Program-made: the position numbers and the translations under genes
NCBI RefSeq assembly: GCF_000379465.1
Contig: NZ_KB905395.1
Location: forward strand, 206 to 64,205
From: Sciscionella marina DSM 45152
GTDB taxonomy: Bacteria; Actinomycetota; Actinomycetes; Mycobacteriales; Pseudonocardiaceae
Direction: 5' to 3'
DNA: 64,000 bases
The notes under the pieces: generated by a model
What the model was told of the DNA's origin: nothing
Database searches by the model: none
What the model saw: only the letters and a program-made list of their open reading frames with translations
Part shown: piece by piece, positions 7,584-16,183 of the stretch
Layout: every line of letters begins with the position of its first letter
Position numbering within the stretch: position 1 is the stretch's first letter

Positions 7584-8783
7584 CTAGACGAGTCTGTAGA
7601 GGTTGGCGAGGCGCGCGAAGGTGTGGGTGCGGCGGCGTGGGGCGTGGTCGATGAGGGCTTGCATGGTTGAGCAGCCGAGCGGTTGGCGGCTGGCCCAGTC
7701 AGGAGCGAGACGCGCGGCTTCGGCGAGGTAGGTCAGGGCTTGGTCGCGGCGTTTGAGGGCGAGTTCGGCTGAAGCCATGAGCAGACGGTGACCGGCTTCC
7801 CAGAATGCGGGGACGCCGCCGTTCGGGATGGCAGCGTTGAGTCGTACGGCTTCGTCGGGGTTTCCGGCGCGGATGGTGTGTTCGATGGTTTGGAACGCGG
7901 CGACACGGGGACCGAAGATGGCTGCCTCGCTGACCCAATCGCCTTCTGCTCTGGTAGCGGCGGCTCTGGCTTCGGCGAGTAGGTCGCCAGCGCGCGGGTG
8001 TGCTCCAGCGAGCGTTGCGGCGGTGGCGGCGTTGAACAGGAGGTTGCCGAATACTCCGGCGCGCTGCGTGTCACGATCGAGCATTCGTGGTTCGATGCGT
8101 TCTGCCGCGATGGTGGCCACGCGTTCGGCCTCTGCGTACCGGTGTTGACGAACGAGGGTCCAGACGAGGTAGCGGGTAGCGATGGCAGCTTCGAGCTCTG
8201 GCTGGTCGCAGTGACGGGCGTGGTCCAGGCCCTCGTGGGCGGCGATCCAGGCCAGGTCTGTGCAACCGAATCGGCCAGCTGTCCCGGCAGCTAGACGGTA
8301 GGCGGTGGATAGCACGCGTTGCCCAGCGCTGCGTTGATCGTCAGGAGAGGCGTGGACGAACCTTCGTGCGTCGCCGAGAAGGACAGGGAGCGTGTCGATG
8401 AGCCGATCGTGTTGTCCCTCGACGTACGCAGCCCACGCACTGTGCGCTGCGATGTCCAGTTGGGGAAGGCTGAGCAGTTCGCGATCGTCGTCGGCGAGGT
8501 CGCGCATGCCGGGAATGTCCTCGCTCGCGGTAATCGCGGCGCGTAGGTCTTCGATGCTTCGCTCGTTCTGGCCCTCGCTGGGGGCACTGCCGCCGAGAGC
8601 TTGAGGTGTGACGCCGAGCGCAGTGGCAAGCCGGTCGATCGTGGTTGGACGGGCGGTGCGTCGCTTGCCCTGTTCGATACGGGCCACGGTGTCCGTGCCG
8701 ACCTCGGCTGCCTCGGCCAGTTCCTCTTGAGAGAGGTCACGGGCCTTACGAAGTCGAGCCAGGTTCGCCGCTAGATCGGTCAC
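7584..8783 (-). CDS. XRE-family regulator with TPR-like repeats
   Basis: 399-residue regulator. HTH at residues 5-60 (LARLRKARDLSQEELAEAAEV ... VARIEQGKR), then a long helical region with repeated A/E-rich helix pairs (for example RYAEAERVATIAAERIEP, AGDLLAEARAAATRAEG, ALTYLAEAARLAPDWA), typical of TPR-like ligand or peptide sensing modules. Its ATG overlaps the stop of the upstream NUDIX gene (ATGA at 8780-8783), so NUDIX and regulator form one transcript. This is the second such XRE/TPR protein here, but it is not a close copy of the one at 2912-4207. Confidence 0.85.
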   Translation of the reverse strand: MTDLAANLARLRKARDLSQEELAEAAEVGTDTVARIEQGKRRTARPTTIDRLATALGVTPQALGGSAPSEGQNERSIEDLRAAITASEDIPGMRDLADDDRELLSLPQLDIAAHSAWAAYVEGQHDRLIDTLPVLLGDARRFVHASPDDQRSAGQRVLSTAYRLAAGTAGRFGCTDLAWIAAHEGLDHARHCDQPELEAAIATRYLVWTLVRQHRYAEAERVATIAAERIEPRMLDRDTQRAGVFGNLLFNAATAATLAGAHPRAGDLLAEARAAATRAEGDWVSEAAIFGPRVAAFQTIEHTIRAGNPDEAVRLNAAIPNGGVPAFWEAGHRLLMASAELALKRRDQALTYLAEAARLAPDWASRQPLGCSTMQALIDHAPRRRTHTFARLANLYRLV

Positions 8784-9265
8784 CGCACGCGCTCTCCGTT
8801 CTCGCAGAGCGCGAACCCGCCGGTGTTCACGACTTCGAGCGCGACCGCAATCCGCCTGATTAGGTCCGGCTTTGTCTGGTCGGCCACCTCGTCAAGGTGA
8901 TGCAGGGTAACGGAGTGAATCTCGGGGTCGGTCAGCTCCAGTGCCTTGACCTCGGACTCGGTGATCAGGCCACCATCGAATACCCACGCGAATCCCTCGG
9001 GGAGGCGTTCGTTGGTCGGCGTGTAGTCGATGACCACCGGTGCGGCGAACGTTCGCCGTATTCCGAGCTCTTCATAAACCTCGCGGGCAACGGTTTGCCA
9101 GGGTGGTTCGTCCGCCTCGACCGCGCCGCCAGGTAGGTCGAGATGTGGCTTGTAGGTCGGTTCGACGAGCAGAACACGGCCGTCGGCGTCGTAGAACACT
9201 GCGGCAGCCGAATTCCGTTTCCGATTCAGCGAGGCCACGTACTCGTCAAACGGCAACAAGTCCAT
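8780..9265 (-). CDS. NUDIX hydrolase
   Basis: 161-residue NUDIX-fold pyrophosphohydrolase. The Nudix box is clear at about residues 46-68: GGAVEADEPPWQTVAREVYE followed by ELGI, with the catalytic RE..EE pattern intact. The N-terminus (RKRNSAAAVFYDADGRVLLVEP) forms the usual first strands. The substrate is unknown; such enzymes remove nucleoside diphosphates linked to other groups. It is the first gene of a two-gene unit with the XRE regulator that overlaps its 3' end. Confidence 0.88.
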   Translation of the reverse strand: MDLLPFDEYVASLNRKRNSAAAVFYDADGRVLLVEPTYKPHLDLPGGAVEADEPPWQTVAREVYEELGIRRTFAAPVVIDYTPTNERLPEGFAWVFDGGLITESEVKALELTDPEIHSVTLHHLDEVADQTKPDLIRRIAVALEVVNTGGFALCENGERVR

Positions 9266-9550
9266 TCCAGCATTGTACGACCACCCGCTGTGCCCACTTC
9301 TAGGCCCAAAACGCCTAGTTCCGTTGGATCACGGCCACAGACAGGGCTTCATGAACCGTTCCGTGCAACCAGGCGATGTACGACGATCGGATTTACGCGC
9401 GAGCGGCGAAGCACCTCAGCAGAGAGTCTGCAAGCTGGAAGAGACACGATGACCTACCGCGACACGATCCGTAATGCCTCGTTGGCGAGAGAAGTCTCCA
9501 ACACCACGTCATGCTCGCGAACACGAGGTGGCCGGGACGTCGATGACGAG

Positions 9551-9832
9551 CTAGTCGAGAGCGAAACGCAGCAGGTTCTGCGGTGCGTCATGGAAGATGG
9601 CGACTGCGCGGGGCTGGGCGTGAAGGCGTTCGGGTGTGATTGGGCGTTGCTCTGTGTCCAGCGAAGGCGGCTCTTCGCAGCTAGATCTCGTGTACTGGGC
9701 CAGCGAGGACAGGTTGATGTCGGTGGCAGCACGCGCAGCGTCTTCAGGCTCCAGGCGAATTGGCAACGGCTGGCAACAGCCAGACACTTCACTGTTCCGG
9801 GTATGCCAGTCGATGCTGTACAGAACCGACAC
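9551..9832 (-). CDS. Possible small hypothetical protein, 93 residues
   Basis: A minus-strand frame whose codon choice is clearly coding-like (mostly C/G third positions), in a stretch otherwise hard to interpret. It contains LPIRLEPEDAARAATDIN and ends LLRFALD. GTG 9832 is the most upstream start before the composition turns to nonsense, but no good ribosome-binding site is seen. It may be a fragment of an older gene. No family recognised. Confidence 0.35.
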   Translation of the reverse strand: MSVLYSIDWHTRNSEVSGCCQPLPIRLEPEDAARAATDINLSSLAQYTRSSCEEPPSLDTEQRPITPERLHAQPRAVAIFHDAPQNLLRFALD

Positions 9833-10098
9833 ACCAACGAGGGAACCGAACGGATGAGCACGATGACCACCGAAACGGCCGCGTGTACAGGATATTGGGG
9901 TGATTCGCCGGCCGTTGCCCGATAGCTCACGGCGGGGCGGAATCGACCCGAGCGTGTTCCGTCTTGCCGTGTTCCACCCGCTCGAAAACAACGACGAGAA
10001 GCAGTGCCCGCGCTACGACCATTCATCGGGAACGCGCAGGTTCCCCGGGTTTCGTGCTGGGTGTTATGGGCTTCGACGACGATTTGGGGAGGAAGGTA

Positions 10099-10311
10099 AT
10101 GCGTTCTGGATGGGGTTTTACTCATCGCGGTCGCGGTGATAGCGCCGAGGGGCGTGCTCGGCAGCGTGAGTTCGTGGCTGCGATGAATGCGCGTCCGGAG
10201 GCGATCAGGCGACGGATCGAGACCGCTGGCCGCCGGAAGGCTGCGCGGCGTGAGGATCTTCTGGCGCGTGTGGTTGTGGTTGACCGGCGTGCTGTTCGGT
10301 GGGGTCGGTAA
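10099..10311 (+). CDS. Small basic protein, 70 residues
   Basis: Unrecognised, very basic helical protein (RQREFVAAMNARPEAIRRRI, then AGRRKAARREDLL). ATG 10099 has a strong ribosome-binding site, GGGAGGAAGG, 2-10 bases ahead, better than the in-frame ATG at 10066. Its stop TAA overlaps the next ATG (TAATG at 10309-10313), so it is the first gene of a coupled run leading into the lanthipeptide genes. Confidence 0.5.
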   Translation: MRSGWGFTHRGRGDSAEGRARQREFVAAMNARPEAIRRRIETAGRRKAARREDLLARVVVVDRRAVRWGR

Positions 10312-10778
10312 TGCCGCGGCCGTTGTCCTGGATGGAGCTGGCGTACTCATTTCTGCAGCAGGAGGGCAAGTGGCGGGCGGTGGCGTTTCGGGCGCTGCGC
10401 GGGGAGATCTCGGCGGACCGGTTGCTGGGATACGCGAAGGAATTGCGCGAGACCGCCGCGGAAGTGGAAGAGTCGGTGCGCCAGAGGGTCAGTTCGGAGA
10501 CCGCGCTCGATTCGGCTCCTGCGGGTGAGGGTGCGCTGTTGCGGCCGGAGGTGGTCGATTCGCTGAACTCGATCCATGTGCTCTCCGGTAGTGGTGCGGT
10601 GGCAATGTTGGAGAACACGCGCACTGCCGCTGACCTGCACGAACTGTTGAAACGCACGGCCTTTTCCTTGGCTGAGGCCGCGAAGCTGGCCATGGACAAC
10701 GCTCAAGACCTCGACCGGTCACGCGAGTCGGCGCCCGGAGACCCGCACCCGCCCGGAGGTCAGCATGATCAGCGCTAG
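10311..10778 (+). CDS. Hypothetical helical protein, 155 residues
   Basis: Unrecognised, mostly alpha-helical protein (MELAYSFLQQEGKWRAVAF, AKELRETAAEVEESVRQRV, LHELLKRTAFSLAEAAKLAM) with a Pro/Gly/His-rich tail. No membrane segment or catalytic motif is seen. The start overlaps the stop of the preceding gene, and the tail overlaps the next small gene by 14 bases. Its place in the run suggests a part in the same transcription unit as the lanthipeptide genes, but a role in biosynthesis is not shown. Confidence 0.6.
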   Translation: MPRPLSWMELAYSFLQQEGKWRAVAFRALRGEISADRLLGYAKELRETAAEVEESVRQRVSSETALDSAPAGEGALLRPEVVDSLNSIHVLSGSGAVAMLENTRTAADLHELLKRTAFSLAEAAKLAMDNAQDLDRSRESAPGDPHPPGGQHDQR

Positions 10779-10959
10779 CTGCCTGCTTCCCGTGCTGATA
10801 CTGACCGGGTTGTGCGTTGTTGGCGGGGTGCGGGACGGCCGCTGTTGCGTGGACTCCCCGCGAGAGCAGCGGTATGGGGAAGCCGGGGCCGTCGGGGCGC
10901 CGCTGGGCGGCCCCGGTCTCCCCCATCATCTGGCCACACCCCGCATGGGGAGTGTGTGA
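10765..10959 (+). CDS. Possible small secreted or membrane peptide, 64 residues
   Basis: Frame overlapping the end of the previous gene and ending TGATG at the start of the NUDIX-like gene, so it would be coupled on both sides. The N-terminus MISASCLLPVLILTGLCVVGG looks like a signal or membrane anchor; the rest is polar and Gly/Pro-rich. Overlap at both ends and lack of a known family keep confidence low. Confidence 0.4.
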   Translation: MISASCLLPVLILTGLCVVGGVRDGRCCVDSPREQRYGEAGAVGAPLGGPGLPHHLATPRMGSV

Positions 10960-11492
10960 TGGCTGACCATGGTTGGCGGGTTCGCGCGGAAATCGTGATC
11001 CACGATCGCGACGACCACCGCGACAAGGTTCCAATTCTGCTCGTACAAGGACCGCAGGGCTGGGCACTGCCGGGCGGATTCGTGGAGAACACCTCGGTCC
11101 GCGCCGCGCTGGACGAACATGTTCGCGAACAGACCGGCCTTGACTTCTCCGGCGACCTCCAAGAAGTCGTGCCGGTGGGTGTTTTCGAAGTCGATACCGG
11201 GTATGGGTGGGTTCTGGTGTTTCAGCTTGAGGCCGTTGCCGAGGCCGCGAAAGCCGCACGTGGCCGATGGTTCGACCTGGGAGACGACCTCCCGTCACCG
11301 ACGGACCCGTGGTCGCAGGCCACCTTGCCCCGCAGTTCGTGGGTGGTCCCTCACGACGGGCTGCCCAACGAGGTCGGCTGGCCCCTCGATCAGATCCCCC
11401 ACGGGGGCGCACCAACAGAACCTCACGACAACACACCACCCAGTCAGATCCACGACAGCGAAGCACAGGGAAAAGGACACGATTCACGGTGA
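10959..11492 (+). CDS. NUDIX-fold protein with a degenerate Nudix box
   Basis: 177 residues with the NUDIX opening RVRAEIVIHDRDD ... LLVQGPQGWALPGGFVE. The position of the box (about residues 42-66) reads GGFVENTSVRAALDEHVREQ then TGLD: Gly-Gly and the trailing helix are kept, but the REUxEE core is DEHVREQ, lacking the two metal-binding glutamates in place. It may be a binding or regulatory NUDIX rather than a hydrolase. The C-terminal 60 residues are Pro/His/Asp-rich and unstructured. The stop overlaps the GTG start of the methyltransferase. Confidence 0.65.
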   Translation: MADHGWRVRAEIVIHDRDDHRDKVPILLVQGPQGWALPGGFVENTSVRAALDEHVREQTGLDFSGDLQEVVPVGVFEVDTGYGWVLVFQLEAVAEAAKAARGRWFDLGDDLPSPTDPWSQATLPRSSWVVPHDGLPNEVGWPLDQIPHGGAPTEPHDNTPPSQIHDSEAQGKGHDSR

Positions 11493-12784
11493 GCAGCAAG
11501 AACAACCGGCCAAACCAGCGCATCGGACGGGCGGATCAGGACCGGATCGAGGATGCTCGCCAAGCGATGATGCACGAGCTGTGGCATATGCGCGCACTCA
11601 GGACGGTGCGGGTATCGGATGTATTCATGCGCCTGGGCCGTGAAGAGTTCGCGCCCGAGGTGGCGGTCGAGGAAGTGTACGCCGCGGCGAACGCGGTAGT
11701 CACCAAGCGGGATGAGCATGGGCGTGCGGTGTCGAGTATTTCGGCGCCGCAGATTCAGGCGTTCCAGTTGGAGCAGGCCGATGTGCGCCCGGGGATGCGG
11801 GTGTTGGAGATCGGCTCGGGTGGGGTGAACGCGGCGATGCTAGCCGAGCTGGTCGGCGACACCGGTGAAGTGATCTCGATCGACATCGATCCCGAGATCA
11901 CCGCCCAAGCCCGGCGCCTGCTGGACGCCAACGGATACAAGCAGGTTCGTGTAGAGACGGCGGACGCCGAGAATGGTTTGCCGGAGTCGGCACCTTTCGA
12001 TCGCATCTTGACTACGGTTGGTTGCTGGGACCTGCCACCGGCTTGGATCACGCAACTCACCGACGGGGGCCGGATCGTGGTTCCGTTGCGGATGCGCGGG
12101 TTGACACGGTCGCTGGCCCTGGATCGCAGCGGGGACCGGTTCGTGGCCCGCTCAGCCGAAACGTGCGGGTTTGTTGAAGTCCAAGGCGCGGGCGCGCACA
12201 CCGAGCGGATGCTGCTGCTCTACGGCGACCAGGTCGCACTGCGCTTCGACGACAACAACGGCCCCGACAACCCACACACCTTGGGTGGGGTGCTGGGCAC
12301 CGAGCGGGCAACCGCCTGGTCCGGAGTCACCGTGGGCGGCATGGAATCGTTCGAGGACCTGTTGCTGTGGCTGGCCAGCACTCTGCCCGGGTTCTGTTCG
12401 TTCGCTGTCGCCGACGACTACAACCCCGACGAGCGTGCCCCACACCTGGTGGACGCGGGCCAGCGCTGGTTCCCGACCGCGTTCCTGCATTCGGATCAGG
12501 CCTCGTTCGCGTATCTGGTCAGCGCCCGCCGCGATGAGGGAGTGTTCGAGCTCGGCGCGCACGGGTTCGGCCCGGCCGCCGAGGACGCGGTGGCGACCAT
12601 GGCCGCCCAGATCCGCAACTGGGACCACGACCACCGTGGTGGCCCTGGCCCGCAGATCAGCGTGTGGCTCTACAACACCCCCGACAAAGCCATGATCCCC
12701 GCCGGAGACCCCGAGGGATCTGTGGCGGTATTCGACAAACACCACTGCCGGGTGATGGTCTCCTGGCCCACCCCCGCCGGATAA
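11489..12784 (+). CDS. FxLD-system methyltransferase (PCMT-like)
   Basis: 431-residue SAM-dependent methyltransferase related to protein L-isoaspartate O-methyltransferase, of the kind found beside FxLD lanthipeptide precursors. Motif I is VLEIGSGGVNAAMLAELVG (about residues 105-123) with the acidic end of strand 2 at ISIDIDPEI. The N-terminal helical part (MRALRTVRVSDVFMRLGREEF) matches PCMT-like enzymes. About 180 C-terminal residues (from about 250) are particular to this system. Related enzymes methylate an aspartate in the lanthipeptide, leading to aspartimide or isoaspartate; that chemistry here is inferred. GTG 11489 overlaps the previous stop, with AAAGGA upstream. The precursor gene follows 76 bases later. 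Confidence 0.85.
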   Translation: MSSKNNRPNQRIGRADQDRIEDARQAMMHELWHMRALRTVRVSDVFMRLGREEFAPEVAVEEVYAAANAVVTKRDEHGRAVSSISAPQIQAFQLEQADVRPGMRVLEIGSGGVNAAMLAELVGDTGEVISIDIDPEITAQARRLLDANGYKQVRVETADAENGLPESAPFDRILTTVGCWDLPPAWITQLTDGGRIVVPLRMRGLTRSLALDRSGDRFVARSAETCGFVEVQGAGAHTERMLLLYGDQVALRFDDNNGPDNPHTLGGVLGTERATAWSGVTVGGMESFEDLLLWLASTLPGFCSFAVADDYNPDERAPHLVDAGQRWFPTAFLHSDQASFAYLVSARRDEGVFELGAHGFGPAAEDAVATMAAQIRNWDHDHRGGPGPQISVWLYNTPDKAMIPAGDPEGSVAVFDKHHCRVMVSWPTPAG

Positions 12785-12860
12785 ATCCGGCACTCACTTT
12801 TGGGGCTTGGTCAGGGATTTGGTGAAGGAAACCCTTGATGAGGAAGGAAGTGGGTTCGTG

Positions 12861-13043
12861 ATGTCCACCGTAGATGCCACGCTCGCTAGTCCGGAAGCGG
12901 TTGGTGAGGACGGTTTTCGGCTGGAGTTCGCGGTGATCGAGTCCGCGGTTCCGTTGGCGAAGCTGGGTTGCAACACCAGTGATGGGTGCGGGCACACCTG
13001 TCAGGGCTCAGCGTGCAATAGCCAGGCCAACAACCCGTCCTAA
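12861..13043 (+). CDS. FxLD-family class I lanthipeptide precursor
   Basis: 60-residue precursor. The leader is acidic and holds FRLEFAVIESAVPLAKL (residues 25-41), the counterpart of the FxLD motif, here FxLE. The core starts about residue 42 and is Cys/Ser/Thr-rich: four cysteines in GCNTSDGCGHTCQGSAC and about seven Ser/Thr, enough for up to four (methyl)lanthionine rings. ATG 12861 was chosen because AGGAAGGAAG lies just upstream; the earlier GTG at 12807 gives an unlikely leader extension. The genes before and after are its methyltransferase and LanB. No cleavage site of the GG type is evident. Confidence 0.85.
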   Translation: MSTVDATLASPEAVGEDGFRLEFAVIESAVPLAKLGCNTSDGCGHTCQGSACNSQANNPS

Positions 13044-13053
13044 CCCTCAATCC

Positions 13054-13095
13054 CGGGTGCCTCGGTACGCGCCTCGCTGTACCGGGGCACCCGGC
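13054..13095 (+). terminator. Strong hairpin between precursor and lanB (attenuator)
   Basis: Arms CCGGGTGCCTCGGTAC (13054-13069) and GTACCGGGGCACCCGG (13080-13095) pair over 16 bases, with one G-U pair, around a 10-base loop. No T-run follows, so it is better seen as a partial terminator or an RNA end-stabiliser. It would keep precursor transcripts in excess over the modification enzymes, a common arrangement in lanthipeptide clusters. Confidence 0.65.
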
Positions 13096-13156
13096 ATCCG
13101 CGTGGTTTCTCTTGTCGTTTCTGGCTTTCGCTGTCGTGGGAGGAGGTGTGTATCCG

Positions 13157-16100
13157 ATGAGTGTGCCGCGGTTGTATCGGCATTCCGGGTTCGTCATGGT
13201 GCGCGCGAGCACCGGCCCCGGTGGGCTGGTGTTGCCGGATCTGGATCTGCATACCAGCGAAAACGCCGCAACCACGGGGAAAACGTGGCTGGAATGGTTG
13301 TGGAACCGCGACGACGTACGGCAGGTGGTGGAGCACGCCAGCCCTGCCGTCGCGAACAAGATCGGCGAGGCTTTGTCTGGGGAAGCCTTGTCCCGGCGGC
13401 AGTGGCGCCGGTTGTTGACCACGACATGTTCCTACGTGTTGCGGTGGCAGCGCCGGGCGACCCCGTTCGGCTACTTCGCCGGAATCAACACCGCCACGAT
13501 CGGCCCCGCGACCGAGGTGATTCTCGGCGACGAGCACCAGATTCATCGCCGCCCGGATCCCCGCCACCTCGACGAGCTCCTGCGCGAGCTCGAAGCCAAC
13601 CCCGCTGTGGTGGCGCAGTTGTCGGTGATGGTGAACAACGCGGGTATCACGCGTGGGGACCAGTTCGCGGTCCCGAAACGCCTCCACAACACCACCACTG
13701 CGCCTGGGCAGGCCGTGACCGCGCTGTCCGCCGTGGAGGTGGCAGTGCGCCGCACCCCGGCGGTCGACGCGGTTCTTGACCGGGCGGCGTCCCCGATACC
13801 GGCCGAAAAGCTTGTCACCGAGTTGGAGAACCAGTTCCCCACCGCCACCGCCGAGCAGATCACCGGGTTGCTGGGCGGGTTGATCGAGGCCGGGGTACTG
13901 CTCACCGATCTTCGCCCCGCCTCGACCGTGCACGCCCCGCACACATGGATCCACGACCAGCTGAACAAGACCGACCGCACCACGAACCTCACAGCCCGCC
14001 GCGCGGTCACGGAGACGCGTACGCGTCTGCGAGCCCTCACCACCCCGACACCAGAGAGGAGCCCGTCTCCCCGCGAGGTCGGGCCGGGAAGCGGTGTGGA
14101 TCTCGCACTGGATGCTCAGGTGAGCCTGCCCGAGCCGGTCGTTCATGAGGCCGAGATGGCCGCGTCGGTGTTGGCGCGGGTATCGGCGCACCCGTTCGGC
14201 GCCCCGGCCTGGCGGGAGTTTCATCAGCGGTTCCGCGAGCGCTACGGCGCGGGCTCACTGGTTCCGGTCCGCGAGCTGGTCTCGGATTCCGGGTTGGGCT
14301 ATCCGGCCGGGTTTCTCGGCGCAGCCCGCGAACCCGCCCCGCGGCTGCTGTCTGAGCGCGATGCCGTGCTCGGGGACTGGATCCAGCAAGCCCTCATCGA
14401 CGGGGACACCGAGATCGCGCTGTCGGAGTCGATGATCAACCGGCTCACCGTCGGCGACCCAACCCACCATATTCGACCGGAGCGGGTCGAACTGTCTTTC
14501 ACCGTCCACGCCAACACGCCAAGGGATGTGGATCGGGGCCGGTTCGAGTTGTGGGTCACCGGCGCACCCCCAGCGTCGAGCAGCATGTGCGGGCGATTCA
14601 CCGATCTCCTCTCGGCAGCCGAGCAGGACCGGCTCGCCGCCACCTACACCACCGAAATCCAGGATGCGGTGTTGCGGGCACAGCTGTCGTTCCCGCCCCG
14701 TCAGGTGCGCAACGACACGATCGCCCGCGCCCCGCACCTGCTGCCCTGGCTGCTGCCCATCGGTGAACACACCCCCGACCACGAGCCGTACCTCAGTCTT
14801 GATGATCTTGGGGTCACCGCAGACGCCGCCCGCTTCTATCTCGTGCACCGCCCGAGCGAGAAGCTTGTAAATCCCTATGTGCTGCACGCGTTGGAACAAC
14901 CCATGCAAACCCCGGCGCTGGTGCGGTTCCTCGCCGAGCTACCGATCGCGCGCAGCAGCGTGTACGGTCCGTTCGATTTCGGCGCCTTCCGTACCGCACG
15001 GTTCCTACCCCGCATCCGGTATGGGCGCAGCATCCTTGCCCCGGCCCGCTGGCTGCTGTCTGCCGCGGATCTTCCCGGCCCCACCGCGCCAACCGACGGG
15101 TGGGATACGGCGTTTGCCGCGTGGCGAACGCGATGGCATGTCCCCGCGCGGGTCGCGGTGATCGACGGGGACCAACGCCTGCCCCTCAATGTCGAGGACC
15201 GGACCGAGCGGAGTCTGCTGCGAGCGCTGGCACACCGCGGCGGCAAGCTCGAACTGTGTGAAACCAGCCCACCCGCCGAGGACTCGTGGACGGGGAGTCC
15301 GGTGGAGTTCGTCGTTCCCCTCACCGTGCACACCACACCGACCCCGCACTGGACGGGCGCGGCGAGCGAGCCCGTGTTCCCGGGGGATTCCGGGCTGCTG
15401 ACCGCGCGCCTGGAAATCCACCCGCAACGCGGGGACGCGATCCTGTCCAGCTACTTGCCCCAGCTCACCCGGGAACTTCCGGACGGTGCGCGGTGGTGGT
15501 TTCGCCGCTACCACGACACCACCCGCCCCGACTCTGCCCACGAGCTGCACCTGACCATCCGAAGCACCGGCCACGGCGACCATGGTGCCCTCGCCGCGCT
15601 GGTATCCCGATGGGCGCAGGAGCTGCGCGCGGCCGGGCTGGTGTCGCGGCTGGTGTTCGACACCACCTGGCCGACCGCCGGGCGCTACGGCGCCGCCCCG
15701 GACGTGTGTGAGCCGCTGTTCGCCGCGGACTCGGCCGCGGCCCTGACCGAAATCGGGTTCGCTAGCAGGCACAACATGCCGATCGAGGTGGTGGCGGCGG
15801 TCTCCATGCTCGACCTCGCCGCAGGCGTCCTCGACGATCCGGTGCGGGCGTGGTCCTGGTGTCGCGACGAACTGCCCCGCCACGAGGGGCACTGCCCCCG
15901 CGACCACCAGCAACAAGCCCGGGAGCTCCAGCGAGCACTGGCCGCAACCCCGGTTGACACCGCGCGGGCGGCCATGTCGGCCAGGTGGGCCGAGCGGCGC
16001 GTCGCCCTGGACGACTACCGCTTCCGGGTGGACCGTGATCCGGTTCGGGTGGTGCGTGCGTTGCTGCACGAGCACTTCGTGCGCGCCGTGGCCGTGGATC

Positions 16101-16183
16101 CGGGCCGGGAGCAGAACACCAACCGTCTCGTGCGCGCCCTGGCCCTGCAGCAGCTCTCCCGAACCCCGCAGGGCACCCCATGA
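13157..16183 (+). CDS. lanB: Full-length lanthipeptide dehydratase LanB
   Basis: 1008-residue class I dehydratase that activates Ser/Thr of the core with glutamyl-tRNA and eliminates glutamate. The glutamylation domain (about residues 1-700) shows the LanB signature RRATPFGYFAG near residue 100. The C-terminal elimination (SpaB_C) domain begins about residue 745 (LTARLEIHPQRGDAILSSYL) and runs to the end. Length matches complete LanB enzymes, so both half-reactions should be possible with this one protein. ATG 13157 follows AGGAGG by 10 bases; the longer open frame has no such site. The stop overlaps the lanC start (ATGA). Confidence 0.92.
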   Translation: MSVPRLYRHSGFVMVRASTGPGGLVLPDLDLHTSENAATTGKTWLEWLWNRDDVRQVVEHASPAVANKIGEALSGEALSRRQWRRLLTTTCSYVLRWQRRATPFGYFAGINTATIGPATEVILGDEHQIHRRPDPRHLDELLRELEANPAVVAQLSVMVNNAGITRGDQFAVPKRLHNTTTAPGQAVTALSAVEVAVRRTPAVDAVLDRAASPIPAEKLVTELENQFPTATAEQITGLLGGLIEAGVLLTDLRPASTVHAPHTWIHDQLNKTDRTTNLTARRAVTETRTRLRALTTPTPERSPSPREVGPGSGVDLALDAQVSLPEPVVHEAEMAASVLARVSAHPFGAPAWREFHQRFRERYGAGSLVPVRELVSDSGLGYPAGFLGAAREPAPRLLSERDAVLGDWIQQALIDGDTEIALSESMINRLTVGDPTHHIRPERVELSFTVHANTPRDVDRGRFELWVTGAPPASSSMCGRFTDLLSAAEQDRLAATYTTEIQDAVLRAQLSFPPRQVRNDTIARAPHLLPWLLPIGEHTPDHEPYLSLDDLGVTADAARFYLVHRPSEKLVNPYVLHALEQPMQTPALVRFLAELPIARSSVYGPFDFGAFRTARFLPRIRYGRSILAPARWLLSAADLPGPTAPTDGWDTAFAAWRTRWHVPARVAVIDGDQRLPLNVEDRTERSLLRALAHRGGKLELCETSPPAEDSWTGSPVEFVVPLTVHTTPTPHWTGAASEPVFPGDSGLLTARLEIHPQRGDAILSSYLPQLTRELPDGARWWFRRYHDTTRPDSAHELHLTIRSTGHGDHGALAALVSRWAQELRAAGLVSRLVFDTTWPTAGRYGAAPDVCEPLFAADSAAALTEIGFASRHNMPIEVVAAVSMLDLAAGVLDDPVRAWSWCRDELPRHEGHCPRDHQQQARELQRALAATPVDTARAAMSARWAERRVALDDYRFRVDRDPVRVVRALLHEHFVRAVAVDPGREQNTNRLVRALALQQLSRTPQGTP

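Noticed and set aside
9854-9925. Short frame encoding a 23-residue peptide starting MSTMTTETAACTGYWG
   Set aside because: No good ribosome-binding site and no processing enzyme beside it; such short frames are expected by chance.
9454-10350. Long minus-strand open frame
   Set aside because: Composition rich in Ser/Thr/Arg/Pro as in shadow frames, and it covers the well-supported start of the plus-strand run at 10099.
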